The notes under the pieces were generated by a model that did not search any database, had not been told where the DNA came from, and saw only the letters and a program-made list of their open reading frames with translations. A DNA stretch of 64,000 nucleotides from Corynebacterium tapiri. Lineage in GTDB: Bacteria; Actinomycetota; Actinomycetes; Mycobacteriales; Mycobacteriaceae. The number at the start of each line of letters is the position of its first letter. The first letter of the stretch is position 1. The position numbers and the translations under genes were made by a program. Location: contig NZ_VDHJ01000008.1 of the NCBI RefSeq assembly GCF_006334925.1, forward strand, positions 62,001 through 126,000, in the 5' to 3' direction. Positions 1 to 9,514 of this stretch are shown here, one piece after another.

Positions 1-3000
1 TTTGGCAAGGACACCCTGTGGCAGGCCCAGGACGAGCGCTACACCGCCGACCAGGTCCGCATCATCCCGGGACCGGTTGCCGTGGCCGGCATTGCCCGTC
101 AGGACGAACCCATTGCCGAGCTGCTGGCTCGCTTTGAGCAGGCAGCCACGCAGCGCCTTTCCGAGCTGGGGGTGCAGCCGGAAAGCGTCTTTGCTCGTTT
201 GCACTCAGCCCGCTCCGCGGAGGAGTACCTGCGCAGCGCCCCGTACCTGGTGTGGCATGGGCACCTCATCGATAACCCGGCACACACGATGGCTCCCGAG
301 GTCTGCGAGGTCGTCCACGACGAGGACGGCTGGGCCCTGCGGGTCCATACCGACTCGGCGTGGGATGAACTCGATCCTGCTGAGCGCCCCTTCTACGTCC
401 ACAGCGTGAGCATTCCGGTGCAGCTTCCCGCTGGCGCGGCCACGGGAGCACACCCCGTGGTCAGCGACGATCGCCTTCCCCGGGCAGTCTTTGACCTGCT
501 CAGTGGCCTGGCAGGTGTGGGGTCTACGTCGGCCAGCGGTGACCGCATCGACAAGCTGCCGGCCCTGGAACCCAGCGATGAGTCCCCCTATGGCGTGGTC
601 CACGACTCGTTTACCTTCACTCCCGACCTGTTGCAGGCGCACACCGCGGTCACCGGCGCAGCGCTGGGCAGCGTGCGCCCCGGAACCCCGGACGTGCTGG
701 TTGGCCCCTGCTGGCCGGCCATCTACACCGCGCTAGGTTCGGGCCGCTTGAGCGACGGTTTCCCCGTCATCGAGGGACTGCTCAACGCCGTACACCTCAA
801 TCACGTCATTGACCTGCGCAAGGATCTCTCCGAGCTGGCCGACGGCCGCACGATCGACGTGACCAGCCGCTGCACCGCCATCGAGGAGTCCGCCTCCGGG
901 CGCATCGTCACCGTGGAGCTGGAACTGTTCGATGCCGGAGAAATCGTGGCCACGCAGATGCAGCGCTTTGCCATCCGCGGCCGCGCCCACGGCAGCTCGG
1001 CCCCCTCCCCCGCACCGGAGTGGGGTGGCGGAAAGTCCTCGACCAAGGTCGTGAGCACACCGCGCTCCTTCCTGGAACGCGCCACCGTCCACGCCCCGGC
1101 GGACATGACCCCGTTCGCGCTGGTCTCGGGTGATTACAATCCGATTCACACCTCCGCGCACGCCGCCCAGCTGGTCGGCTTGGAGGACGCCCTGGTGCAC
1201 GGCATGTGGCTGTCCGCCACCGCTCAGCACCTGGCGGGCCGCCACGGGTGCGTGGTGGGCTGGACCTACTCGATGTACGGCATGGTGCAGCTGCGCGATG
1301 CCGTGGAGATCACCGTCGAGCGCGTGGGACGTAAGGGCATTCACCCGGCCCTCGAGGTGACGTGCCGCATCGACGGCGAGGTGGTCTCGGTAGGCCAAGC
1401 GCTGCTGGCCCAGCCGCGCACGGCCTACGTCTACCCCGGCCAGGGAATTCAGACTGAGGGCATGGGAGCGGCCGATCGCGCCGCCAGCCCCGCTGCCCGC
1501 GAGGTCTTTGCCCGCGCCGACGCCCATACTCGCACCCAGCACGGCTTTTCCATCCAGCACATCATCGACGACAACCCGGTGGAGCTTTCCGTCCGTGGCA
1601 CCCTGTTCACCCATCCGCAGGGTGTGCTGCATCTGACCCAGTTCACGCAGGTCGCGCTGGCCGTGGTGGCCTATGCGCAAACCGAGCGCCTGCGCGAGGC
1701 CAACGCCCTGGGCTCCAACGCGCTCTATGCCGGCCATTCCCTGGGCGAGTACACCGCTTTGGCCTCACAGGCCAATATCTTCGACCTGGAATCGGTCATC
1801 GACGTGGTCTACTCCCGCGGCACCGCCATGGGTTCCCTGGTCGAACGCGATGAGCAGGGCAATTCCAACTACGCCATGGCGGCCCTGCGCCCCAACCTGA
1901 TCGCCGTCAGTGACGCGCAGGTCACCGACTATGTGGCCGAGATTGCGCAGCGCACCGGGGAATTCCTGGAGATCGTCAACTACAACATCGCGGGCCAGCA
2001 GTACTCGGTCGCCGGCACCAAGGCCGGCCTGGCGGCGCTCACCCAGCAGGCCACCGCGGTCCACCCCCGGGCCGTGGTGACCGTGCCCGGCATCGACGTG
2101 CCCTTCCACTCCAGTGTGCTGCGCCCCGGCGTGGCGGACTTTGCGGAGAAGCTCGACGCGTTGCTGCCTGCCCAGCTCGACCTGGATGCCCTGGTGGGGC
2201 GTTACATCCCGAACCTGGTGGCTCGTCCGTTCGCTCTCGATGACGACTTTATCGACGCCGTGCGTGCTGCCGCCCCATCGCAGCGACTGGCGGGCAAGAA
2301 GGTTGCCGACTTCGCCAGTGAGCACGAGCTCGCCCGCGTCCTCATGATCGAGCTGCTGAGCTGGCAGTTCGCCTCCCCGGTGCGCTGGATCGAGACCCAG
2401 GATGTGTTATTCGACAGCGCCGAACAGATCATCGAGGTCGGCCTCGCCTCCTCCCCGACGCTGAGCACCATGGCTCAGCGTTCCCTGAAGATCCTGGGCA
2501 AGGACATGCCAGTACTCAATGTGGAGCGCGATCAGGAGCAGGTCATGCTCAGCGACGTGGCCAGCGCCCCGGTCGAAGAAGAAGCGGACACTCCTGTCCC
2601 GGCTGCGGTGGAGGAAAGCCCGGAGGAGCCGGTTAAGCCGGTGGAAGTGAGCGTCGACAAGCGCCACACCGCCGCGCCCGAGCTGTCCTTCCGTGCCGCG
2701 GACGCGATCATGAACCTGTGCGCTTATAGCAACAAGCTGCGCCTGGAGCAGATCAGCGACACCGACACGGTGGAGGAGCTGACTAATGGTGTGTCCTCGC
2801 GCAGAAATCAGCTGCTCATGGACATGTCCGCCGAGCTGGGGGTGCCCGCCATCGACGGTGCCGCCGAGGCCACGATGACGCAGCTGCGCGAGCGCGTGGA
2901 TGCCTCAGTTGCGGGGTACTCTCCGTTTGGCCCCGTACTCAGCGAGGCGCTGACTTCCCGCCTGCGCACACTCCTCGGAGCCTCCGGAGTGAAGTCCTCT

Positions 3001-6000
3001 GCGATCGGTGAGCGCGTCACCAGCACCTGGGGCCTGCCCGGCTCCTGGGTCCCGCACGTGGAGTGCGAGATTCTCCTGGGCACCCGCGAAGGCGACTCGG
3101 TACGCGGTGGGCAGCTGGCTACGCTTCCGACGAGCGCGTCGAACAAGGCCGAGGCGCATGCGCTTATCGACGCCGCCGTCAACGCCCTCGCCTCCCGCCA
3201 CGGAGTCGCTGTTTCCCTGGATAATGCCTCCGCGCAACCGGGGGCGGCCATGGTCGACTCCGCCGCGCTGAACGCCTTCGCCGATTCAGTCACCGGCCCC
3301 GACGGAGTCTTGGCAGCCACGGCCCGCACTGTTCTCGAGCACCTGGGCCTGCAGCCCGAACCCGCGCCCGCCGCGGAGACCGACTCCCAGGCAGCCGTCT
3401 TAAGCACCATCGAGGCCGAACTGGGCAGCGGCTGGCTGGACATGGTCTCTCCTGCCTTCGACGAGCGCCAGGCCGTGCTTTTCGACGACCGCTTCGCCTA
3501 CGCCCGCGAAGATCTCGCGCGCGTTGCACTCGGCGAGATCACGTTGCCTGCCCACCGCTTTGCCGGAGATGGGGCAGTCGTGGCCAACCAGGCGCGCTGG
3601 TGGGCAGATAACGGCGGTGCCGACCCGCAGCTGCTGGGCGCCATCGCTGACCAGGCGCAGTCTTCGCCAAAGCGCGAGTTTGCCGAGGATATTGCCCTGG
3701 TTACCGGTGCCGCTCCGGGATCCATCGCCGAGGCGCTGGTGGCTGGCTTGCTGGCCGAGGGCGCCACGGTGATCATGACCGCCTCGCGCATCAGCCAGCA
3801 GCGCAAGGAGTTTGCCCGCCAGCTCTTTGCCGAGCACGGCGTGGCCGGCTCCGCGCTCTGGCTGGTTCCGGCCAACCTCTCCAGCTTCCGGGACGTGGAC
3901 TCGCTGATTGCGTGGATCTCCACCGAGCAGGTGGAGACGGTCGGTTCGGAAGTCAAGGTGCTCAAGCCTGCGCTGGTGCCCACGCTGGCCTTCCCCTTTG
4001 CCGCCCCCGGAGTCTCCGGTTCGGTGGCCGATGCTGGCCCTCAAACAGAGAATCAGGCCCGACTGCTGTTGTGGTCGGTCGAGCGCACCATCGCCGGCCT
4101 CGCGGAGGTGGCAGCGCGGAGCGCCGATACCCGCACGCACATCGTGCTGCCGGGCAGCCCCAACCGCGGAATGTTCGGCGGCGACGGAGCATACGCCGAG
4201 GTCAAAAACGCCTTGGATGCGATCCTGGCCAAGTGGAGCTCGGAGTCCGGCTGGCCGGAGGCGGTCACGCTGGCACAGGCCAAGATCGGCTGGGTTGCCG
4301 GCACCCACCTGATGGCAGGCAACGACGTCCTGGTCCCGGCCGCCCAGGAGGCGGGCATCCGCGTCTGGACCCCAGACGAGATCTCTGCGCATCTCCTGCA
4401 GCTGGCCACCCCGCAGGCTCGCGAGCGCGCCTGCGAGCGCCCGCTTGAGGCCGACCTCACCGGTGGGTTGGGCGAGCGCGAGTTCTCCATCGCCGAGCTG
4501 GCCCACGCTGCAGCTGCTTCTCCAAGCGCCGAGGAGCCCCGCGCGACCACGCACGTGCGTGCTCTGCCCAACACGCCGAATCCTCACCAGGTCGCTGGCG
4601 TGGAGGTCGGCGAGGTGACGCGGTCCCTGGAGGACATGGTCGTCGTCGTCGGCATTGGGGAAGCCTCCTCTTGGGGCTCTGGGCGTACCCGGTTCGAGGC
4701 CGAGTACGGCATCCAGCGCGACGGCACCGTGGATCTGACCGCCGCCGGTGTGCTCGAGCTGGCGTGGATGACCGGCCTGGTGCGCTGGAGCGAGGACCCC
4801 ACTCCGGGCTGGTACGACGCCTCCGGCGAGCTGGTGGCGGAGGAGGACATCTACGATCGCTTCCGCGACGAGGTGCTGGCCCGCTCCGGCATCCGCGAGC
4901 TCAGCGACAAGTATCACCTGGTTGACCAGGGATCCATCGACCTGACCACCGTCTTCTTGGACCGGGACATCACCTTCCCGGTGGACTCCGAGGCCCAAGC
5001 TCGCGACATCGCTGCCGCGGACCCGGACATGACGCGCATTGCTCAGGTCGACGGAGAGTGGCAGGTCACCCGCCTCAAGGGCGCGACCGCGCACGTCCCG
5101 CGCAAGGCCACGCTGAGCCGCACGGTGGCCGGTCAGATGCCCGAGGGCTTCGACCCCGGCGCGTGGGGCATTCCCGAGCACATGGTGGATTCGCTCGACC
5201 GCATGGCGGTATGGAACCTGGTCACTGCGGTCGACGCGTTCATCAACGCGGGATTCAGCCCGGCTGAGCTGCTGCAGGCCGTGCATCCTCTCGACGTGGC
5301 CACCACCCAGGGCACCGGCATCGGTGGCATGGAGAGCCTGCACAAGGTGTTCGTCTCCCGCTTCCTGGGCGAGGATCGCCCCAGCGACATCCTCCAGGAG
5401 GCGCTGCCCAACGTGGTGGCCGCGCACACGATGCAGTCGCTGGTGGGTGGCTATGGTTCGATGATCCACCCCATCGGCGCCTGCGCCACGGCCGCGGTTT
5501 CCATCGAGGAGGCTGCCGACAAGATCGCCCTGGGTAAGGCGGACTTTGTGGTCGCCGGTGGTATCGACGACGTCCAGGTGGAGTCCCTCACCGGTTTCGG
5601 CGACATGAATGCCACCGCGCAGACCCAGGCCATGCGTAACAAGGGCATCGCTGATCGCTTTATCTCTCGTGCCAACGATCGCCGCCGCGGCGGCTTCCTC
5701 GAGGCCGAAGGAGGCGGAACCGTGCTGCTGGCACGCGCCTCTGTGGCGGCAGACCTCGGACTGCCGGTCCACGCGGTGCTTGTCCACGCCGCCTCGTATG
5801 GCGACGGTGCCCACACGTCCATCCCCGCGCCGGGCATCGGCGTGCTCGGCGCAGCTCGTGGCGGCGAGAATTCCCGCCTGGCTCGCTCGCTGCGCAGCCT
5901 GGGTCTGAGTCCGAACGACGTGCGCGTGTTGTCCAAGCATGACACCTCCACCAACGCCAACGACCCGAACGAGGCCGAGCTGCACTCGCTGCTCTGGCCG

Positions 6001-6525
6001 GCCATCGGACGCGACCCGGACGCGCCCATGTTTGTGATCTCGCAAAAGAGCCTGACCGGCCACGCCAAGGCGGGTGCGGCGCTGTTCCAGACGGGAGGGC
6101 TTATCGACGCCCTGCGTACCGGAAAGCTCCCCGCCAACGCCTCGTTGGACACCGTGGATCCGCTCATTGAGCCCAAGGCCACCAGCCTGGTGTGGCTGCG
6201 CTCGCCTCTGCACCTAGGCGAGGTCAAGGCGGCCGCGCTCACCTCGCTCGGCTTCGGCCATGTGGGAGCTCTGGTCGTCTACGCCCACCCGGGAGTCTTT
6301 GAGGCCGCCCTGCGCGCTGCTGGGCGCAGCGTGGAACAGTGGCGTAAGCGGGCAACCGAGCGTCTGCGCCGAGGGGCGGCTCGCCTGCAGGCGGGCATGC
6401 TGGGTAGGGCACCGCTCTTTGTTCCCATCGAGGGACGTCGTCTGCCCGCGGACAACGCACACGAGGCGGAGATCGCGATGCTTCTCGACGCCTCTGCTCG
6501 CCTCTCCGCCGACGGACACTACTAG
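1..6525 (+). CDS. fas: type I fatty acid synthase (FAS-I), 5'-truncated by the window
   Basis: Multidomain cytosolic fatty acid synthase making acyl-CoAs for phospholipids and corynomycolates. The open frame runs from base 1 with no start, so the acyltransferase and most of the enoyl reductase lie outside. Visible in order: end of the enoyl-reductase region; MaoC-like dehydratase (SGDYNPIHT near 1126); malonyl/palmitoyl transferase with AGHSLGEY, serine codon at 1738; acyl-carrier region around 2700-2900 (GVSSRRNQ near 2788 as likely pantetheine site); ketoreductase with LVTGAAPGS near 3697; ketosynthase with GACATAA (Cys codon 5482), a histidine in KHDTSTNANDP and a second in SLTGHAKAG near 6050. 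It ends soon after the ketosynthase, so no phosphopantetheinyl transferase domain is attached, as usual in Corynebacterium. The stop overlaps the convergent permease stop by 4 bp. Whether it is FasA or FasB cannot be told. Confidence 0.96.
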   Translation, partial: FGKDTLWQAQDERYTADQVRIIPGPVAVAGIARQDEPIAELLARFEQAATQRLSELGVQPESVFARLHSARSAEEYLRSAPYLVWHGHLIDNPAHTMAPEVCEVVHDEDGWALRVHTDSAWDELDPAERPFYVHSVSIPVQLPAGAATGAHPVVSDDRLPRAVFDLLSGLAGVGSTSASGDRIDKLPALEPSDESPYGVVHDSFTFTPDLLQAHTAVTGAALGSVRPGTPDVLVGPCWPAIYTALGSGRLSDGFPVIEGLLNAVHLNHVIDLRKDLSELADGRTIDVTSRCTAIEESASGRIVTVELELFDAGEIVATQMQRFAIRGRAHGSSAPSPAPEWGGGKSSTKVVSTPRSFLERATVHAPADMTPFALVSGDYNPIHTSAHAAQLVGLEDALVHGMWLSATAQHLAGRHGCVVGWTYSMYGMVQLRDAVEITVERVGRKGIHPALEVTCRIDGEVVSVGQALLAQPRTAYVYPGQGIQTEGMGAADRAASPAAREVFARADAHTRTQHGFSIQHIIDDNPVELSVRGTLFTHPQGVLHLTQFTQVALAVVAYAQTERLREANALGSNALYAGHSLGEYTALASQANIFDLESVIDVVYSRGTAMGSLVERDEQGNSNYAMAALRPNLIAVSDAQVTDYVAEIAQRTGEFLEIVNYNIAGQQYSVAGTKAGLAALTQQATAVHPRAVVTVPGIDVPFHSSVLRPGVADFAEKLDALLPAQLDLDALVGRYIPNLVARPFALDDDFIDAVRAAAPSQRLAGKKVADFASEHELARVLMIELLSWQFASPVRWIETQDVLFDSAEQIIEVGLASSPTLSTMAQRSLKILGKDMPVLNVERDQEQVMLSDVASAPVEEEADTPVPAAVEESPEEPVKPVEVSVDKRHTAAPELSFRAADAIMNLCAYSNKLRLEQISDTDTVEELTNGVSSRRNQLLMDMSAELGVPAIDGAAEATMTQLRERVDASVAGYSPFGPVLSEALTSRLRTLLGASGVKSSAIGERVTSTWGLPGSWVPHVECEILLGTREGDSVRGGQLATLPTSASNKAEAHALIDAAVNALASRHGVAVSLDNASAQPGAAMVDSAALNAFADSVTGPDGVLAATARTVLEHLGLQPEPAPAAETDSQAAVLSTIEAELGSGWLDMVSPAFDERQAVLFDDRFAYAREDLARVALGEITLPAHRFAGDGAVVANQARWWADNGGADPQLLGAIADQAQSSPKREFAEDIALVTGAAPGSIAEALVAGLLAEGATVIMTASRISQQRKEFARQLFAEHGVAGSALWLVPANLSSFRDVDSLIAWISTEQVETVGSEVKVLKPALVPTLAFPFAAPGVSGSVADAGPQTENQARLLLWSVERTIAGLAEVAARSADTRTHIVLPGSPNRGMFGGDGAYAEVKNALDAILAKWSSESGWPEAVTLAQAKIGWVAGTHLMAGNDVLVPAAQEAGIRVWTPDEISAHLLQLATPQARERACERPLEADLTGGLGEREFSIAELAHAAAASPSAEEPRATTHVRALPNTPNPHQVAGVEVGEVTRSLEDMVVVVGIGEASSWGSGRTRFEAEYGIQRDGTVDLTAAGVLELAWMTGLVRWSEDPTPGWYDASGELVAEEDIYDRFRDEVLARSGIRELSDKYHLVDQGSIDLTTVFLDRDITFPVDSEAQARDIAAADPDMTRIAQVDGEWQVTRLKGATAHVPRKATLSRTVAGQMPEGFDPGAWGIPEHMVDSLDRMAVWNLVTAVDAFINAGFSPAELLQAVHPLDVATTQGTGIGGMESLHKVFVSRFLGEDRPSDILQEALPNVVAAHTMQSLVGGYGSMIHPIGACATAAVSIEEAADKIALGKADFVVAGGIDDVQVESLTGFGDMNATAQTQAMRNKGIADRFISRANDRRRGGFLEAEGGGTVLLARASVAADLGLPVHAVLVHAASYGDGAHTSIPAPGIGVLGAARGGENSRLARSLRSLGLSPNDVRVLSKHDTSTNANDPNEAELHSLLWPAIGRDPDAPMFVISQKSLTGHAKAGAALFQTGGLIDALRTGKLPANASLDTVDPLIEPKATSLVWLRSPLHLGEVKAAALTSLGFGHVGALVVYAHPGVFEAALRAAGRSVEQWRKRATERLRRGAARLQAGMLGRAPLFVPIEGRRLPADNAHEAEIAMLLDASARLSADGHY
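4546..4560. repeat. palindrome-cored 15-nt element, copy 1
   Basis: Exact copy of ACCACGCACGTGCGT, whose core ACGCACGTGCGT is a perfect palindrome. Here it lies inside the FAS coding frame, where it is read Thr-Thr-His-Val-Arg and followed by Ala-Leu. Identical copies sit at 24740, 25105 and 35679. Confidence 0.8.
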
Positions 6526-7931
6526 GAGCGTAGGGCCGAGTGCTTCCGGCTGTAGCCGAAGTACACGGCCAGCCCCACCGCTAGCCAGATAATAAAGGTC
6601 AGCCAGGTCTCTGGCCCCAGCCCCAGCATCAGCAACGCGCAAAAGGCGATACCGAGCATGGGAACGAGGGGAAACAGTGGAGTCCGAAAGCCCTCGTTCA
6701 CGCCCTCGGGGGCCTTGCGGCGCAGCACAATGACCGAGACGTTGACGATGGTGAACGCCACCAACGCACCGATGCTGGTGGCATCGGCGAGCTCGCCTAG
6801 CGGGATGAGCGCAGCCAGGATGGCCACAAATGCGCCGACGATGATGATGTTGGCGCTGGGCACATTCGTCTTCGGGTTAACTCGCCCGAAGATCGGGGGA
6901 ATCAGCCGATCGCGCGACATGGTGAACAGGATGCGCGTCTGGCCGTACATGACAGACAGCACCACCGAGGAGATGGCGATCACCGCTCCCGCCGAGAGGA
7001 TCAGCGCGGCCCAGTTGCCCTGCGTCGCTTCCTTCATCACACGTGCCAGAGAGGCCTCGGACTCCCCCAACTGGGTCCAGTTCAGCGCGCCCAACGCGGC
7101 AACGGCGACCAGGCAATAGACGGCGGTAACGATGCCGAGCGACCAGATGATCGCTCGCGGCAGGTCGCGCTGCGGGTTCTTCGCCTCGTTCGCGGCTGTC
7201 GACGCGGCGTCGAAGCCCACATAGGAGAAAAACACCTGGGAGGCCGCCACCGTCACTCCCACCGCTCCCAAGGGCGCGAAGGGCGCAAAGTTACCGGCCT
7301 TAAACGCCGTAAAGGCCACCACACAGAAGAATGCCAGCACGGCGATCTTGAGCCCCACCATGACCGTGTTGACCACGGCGGACTCCTTGCCACCGGTCAG
7401 CAGCACGAGCGTCGCCAAGATCACCACGACCGCAGCCGGCAGGTTGATGAGCCCACCTGAACCGGGGCCGGCATTCAGAACGTCGGGAAGCGCGACGTTA
7501 AACATGCCGGTGAGCAGCTCGTTGATGTACTGCCCCCAACCCACCGCAACTGCGGCCACCGAAACGGCGTACTCGAGCATGAGGCACCAACCACACACCC
7601 AGGCGACGATCTCTCCGACCGTGGCGTAGGCATAGGAATAGGAGGAGCCAGATACCGGCACGCGACTGGCCATCTCGGCATAGGAGAGCGCCGAAAATCC
7701 GGCGGTTAGCGCTGCCAAGACGAAGGACAACACCAGGGCTGGCCCGGCCAGCGGTGCCGCCTCTCCCAGTACGACGAAGATTCCCGTGCCCAGCGAGGCA
7801 CCCACGGACAAAGCCGTGAGGTGGACCACGCCCATGGAGCGTCTGAGGCCACCGTCTTCTTCAGTGTCCTCGATGACTCGAGAAATGGGCTTGCGTGCAA
7901 AGACGGAAACCGCGGGAGTCGTTCCTGTCAT
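6522..7931 (-). CDS. APC-family amino acid permease (CAT/YfnA-like)
   Basis: Integral membrane amino acid transporter of about 469 residues with roughly 12 hydrophobic segments. The N-terminal part carries the APC signature region (VGASLGTGIFVVLGEAA) and there is a typical GQTRILFTMSRDRLIP loop before the last helices, as in cationic amino acid/YfnA-type transporters. Substrate cannot be deduced. I start at the ATG at 7931 (MTGTTPAVS) because AGGTGG lies 8 nt upstream, overlapping the murB stop; a longer frame to 7964 would eat into murB. It is 11 nt behind murB and probably co-transcribed. Its stop overlaps that of the convergent FAS gene. Confidence 0.88.
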   Translation of the reverse strand: MTGTTPAVSVFARKPISRVIEDTEEDGGLRRSMGVVHLTALSVGASLGTGIFVVLGEAAPLAGPALVLSFVLAALTAGFSALSYAEMASRVPVSGSSYSYAYATVGEIVAWVCGWCLMLEYAVSVAAVAVGWGQYINELLTGMFNVALPDVLNAGPGSGGLINLPAAVVVILATLVLLTGGKESAVVNTVMVGLKIAVLAFFCVVAFTAFKAGNFAPFAPLGAVGVTVAASQVFFSYVGFDAASTAANEAKNPQRDLPRAIIWSLGIVTAVYCLVAVAALGALNWTQLGESEASLARVMKEATQGNWAALILSAGAVIAISSVVLSVMYGQTRILFTMSRDRLIPPIFGRVNPKTNVPSANIIIVGAFVAILAALIPLGELADATSIGALVAFTIVNVSVIVLRRKAPEGVNEGFRTPLFPLVPMLGIAFCALLMLGLGPETWLTFIIWLAVGLAVYFGYSRKHSALRS

Positions 7932-7942
7932 GGGTTTACCAC

Positions 7943-9007
7943 CTAAATACTCACGCCGATCCACACCGGCTCGGGCTCCAGAGTGATGCCAAACTTCGCG
8001 CTCACCCCGTCACGCACGGTGCGTGCGAGCTGCACAATGTCGTCCGTGGTGGCCGACCCACGATTGGTCAGCGCAAGGGTGTGCTTGGTCGATAGTCGAG
8101 CTGCCGCATCTTCTCCGGGGAAACCGCGCGGGAATCCGGCACGCTCGATGAGCCAGGCCGCCGAAAGCTTCACTCCTGCATCGACGTCCCAGCGCGGCAT
8201 GCGCTCCTCACCGACTTTCTCGTACACGCGATCGGCGACCGCGGCGTCGACAATAGGGTTGGTAAAGAAGGAACCGGCGGACCAGGTATCCGGATCATCC
8301 GGGTCGCTGACCATGCCCTTAGAGCTGCGCAGCGCGAGAACCTCCGCACGCACCTCGGCGGCCGGTCGCCGGTCTCCCGGAGCGCCGGCTAGCTGGCCGA
8401 AGCGCAGGGGGGCAGAGAGGGCGTCGTCACGCAACTGCATCTCCATCTCCAGGACCACTGCGCGCTGGGTGAACTTCAGGTTGGAGTAGCGATACGCCAG
8501 ATCCAGCTCGCTGGCCTGGACCCAGGAGGTCTCGCCGCTGCGCCGGTCGTACAGCTTGACCCGGGTGAGTACGTCGGAGATTTCAACACCGTAAGCACCC
8601 ACGTTTTGCACCGGAGTCGCACCCGCGGACCCAGGAATTCCGGACAGGCACTCGATGCCTCCCAGCCCCTTGTCCACGCAGGCTGCCACAACGTCGTCCC
8701 ACACCATGCCGGCCTGCACGCGCACGAGCCCGCCGTCGAAGAACTCGATCCCGGAGTTCTCGAGCTTGACCACCACGACGTCCACCTCGCCCTCGGCGAT
8801 GACCAGGTTGGAGCCACCGCCGAGGATGAGGGTGGGCACGGCGGCATCGTCGAGAAGCGACACCACCTCGGTGATGGCCTCCTGGGTCTGGCACCGCACG
8901 AGCGCGCGGGGGCGTCCCCCAACCCGGAGCGTGGTCAGCTCGCTCAGGGTGGTGTCGTGCTCGACGGTGGCGCCGGGAATCTCACGGGGTACAAGAAACT
9001 CGTTCAC
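7943..9007 (-). CDS. murB: UDP-N-acetylenolpyruvoylglucosamine reductase MurB
   Basis: FAD-dependent enzyme reducing UDP-GlcNAc-enolpyruvate to UDP-MurNAc in peptidoglycan synthesis. The FAD-binding stretch TTLRVGGRPRAL, ILGGGSNLV, the GLGGIECLSGIPGSAGATPVQNVG-type central region (seen near 8600-8660) and the C-terminal AAWLIERAGF and STKHTLALTNRG motifs are all present; about 354 residues, normal length. The frame stays open to 9667 but that extension is antisense to the DUF2505 gene. The GTG at 9007 is chosen because a TACCGT box ends exactly 7 nt upstream, the spacing expected for a leaderless mRNA; a GTG at 9016 is an alternative. Divergent from the DUF2505 gene with 24 nt between starts. 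Confidence 0.93.
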   Translation of the reverse strand: MNEFLVPREIPGATVEHDTTLSELTTLRVGGRPRALVRCQTQEAITEVVSLLDDAAVPTLILGGGSNLVIAEGEVDVVVVKLENSGIEFFDGGLVRVQAGMVWDDVVAACVDKGLGGIECLSGIPGSAGATPVQNVGAYGVEISDVLTRVKLYDRRSGETSWVQASELDLAYRYSNLKFTQRAVVLEMEMQLRDDALSAPLRFGQLAGAPGDRRPAAEVRAEVLALRSSKGMVSDPDDPDTWSAGSFFTNPIVDAAVADRVYEKVGEERMPRWDVDAGVKLSAAWLIERAGFPRGFPGEDAAARLSTKHTLALTNRGSATTDDIVQLARTVRDGVSAKFGITLEPEPVWIGVSI

Positions 9008-9014
9008 CCGTACC

Positions 9015-9024
9015 ACGGTAGTCT
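9015..9024. promoter_or_regulatory. face-to-face -10 boxes for murB and the DUF2505 gene
   Basis: On the minus strand TACCGT (9020 to 9015) is followed by 7 nt and the murB GTG. On the plus strand TAGTCT (9019-9024) is followed by 7 nt and the ATG at 9032. The two hexamers share the TA step at 9019-9020. This fits two leaderless promoters sharing one melting site; inferred from sequence only. Confidence 0.5.
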
Positions 9025-9031
9025 GTTGCCC

Positions 9032-9508
9032 ATGGCTACCCGTAGCGAGAACACTGTCACCATCAATCAGCCGCTGGATAAGGTCCAGCAGGCCTACGCG
9101 AACGAGGACTACTGGCGTTACATCGCTGCCAACCTGTCCCCCGAGCCCGGCGAGGTTGCTGAGTTCAACCCCGGCTCCGTCACCCTGTACGAGGTGCTGC
9201 CGCTCGACCTGCTGCCCGAGGCCGTGCGCTCCATGGTTTCGCAGTCCCTGAAGGTCAAGCGCGTGGTCACCATCGAGGGTGAAAACTACAACTACACCGC
9301 TGACGTCAAGGGCACCCCGGTGGACTTCTCCGGTGAGGCCAAGCTGGCTGACGCAGGCGAGAACACCACCCTGGCCTACGACAACGAGGTCTCTGTGAAC
9401 ATCCCGTTCATGGGTCCGGCCATTGAGCCGAAGGTCGCTGAGGCCCTGGAGGAGCTCTTCCAGAAGGAAGGCGACCTCACCGCTACCTGGATCTCGGAGA
9501 ACCTCTAA
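9032..9508 (+). CDS. DUF2505 family protein (SRPBCC-like)
   Basis: Small cytosolic protein of 158 residues resembling the actinobacterial DUF2505 family, which has a START/SRPBCC-like ligand-binding fold. It has no signal peptide or membrane segment. Alternating strands and a C-terminal helix (EPKVAEALEELFQKEGD) suit that fold. The start is the ATG at 9032; the longer open frame from 8606 is antisense to murB. No good ribosome-binding site precedes the ATG but a TAGTCT box sits 7 nt upstream, suggesting a leaderless transcript. The methyltransferase gene follows after 6 nt. Ligand and role are unknown. Confidence 0.82.
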   Translation: MATRSENTVTINQPLDKVQQAYANEDYWRYIAANLSPEPGEVAEFNPGSVTLYEVLPLDLLPEAVRSMVSQSLKVKRVVTIEGENYNYTADVKGTPVDFSGEAKLADAGENTTLAYDNEVSVNIPFMGPAIEPKVAEALEELFQKEGDLTATWISENL

Positions 9509-9514
9509 CTCCGT

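Noticed and set aside
3400..6213. 937-codon open frame antisense to FAS
   Set aside because: It is a third-position GC shadow of the FAS coding frame, His/Gly/Arg-rich, with no recognisable domain.
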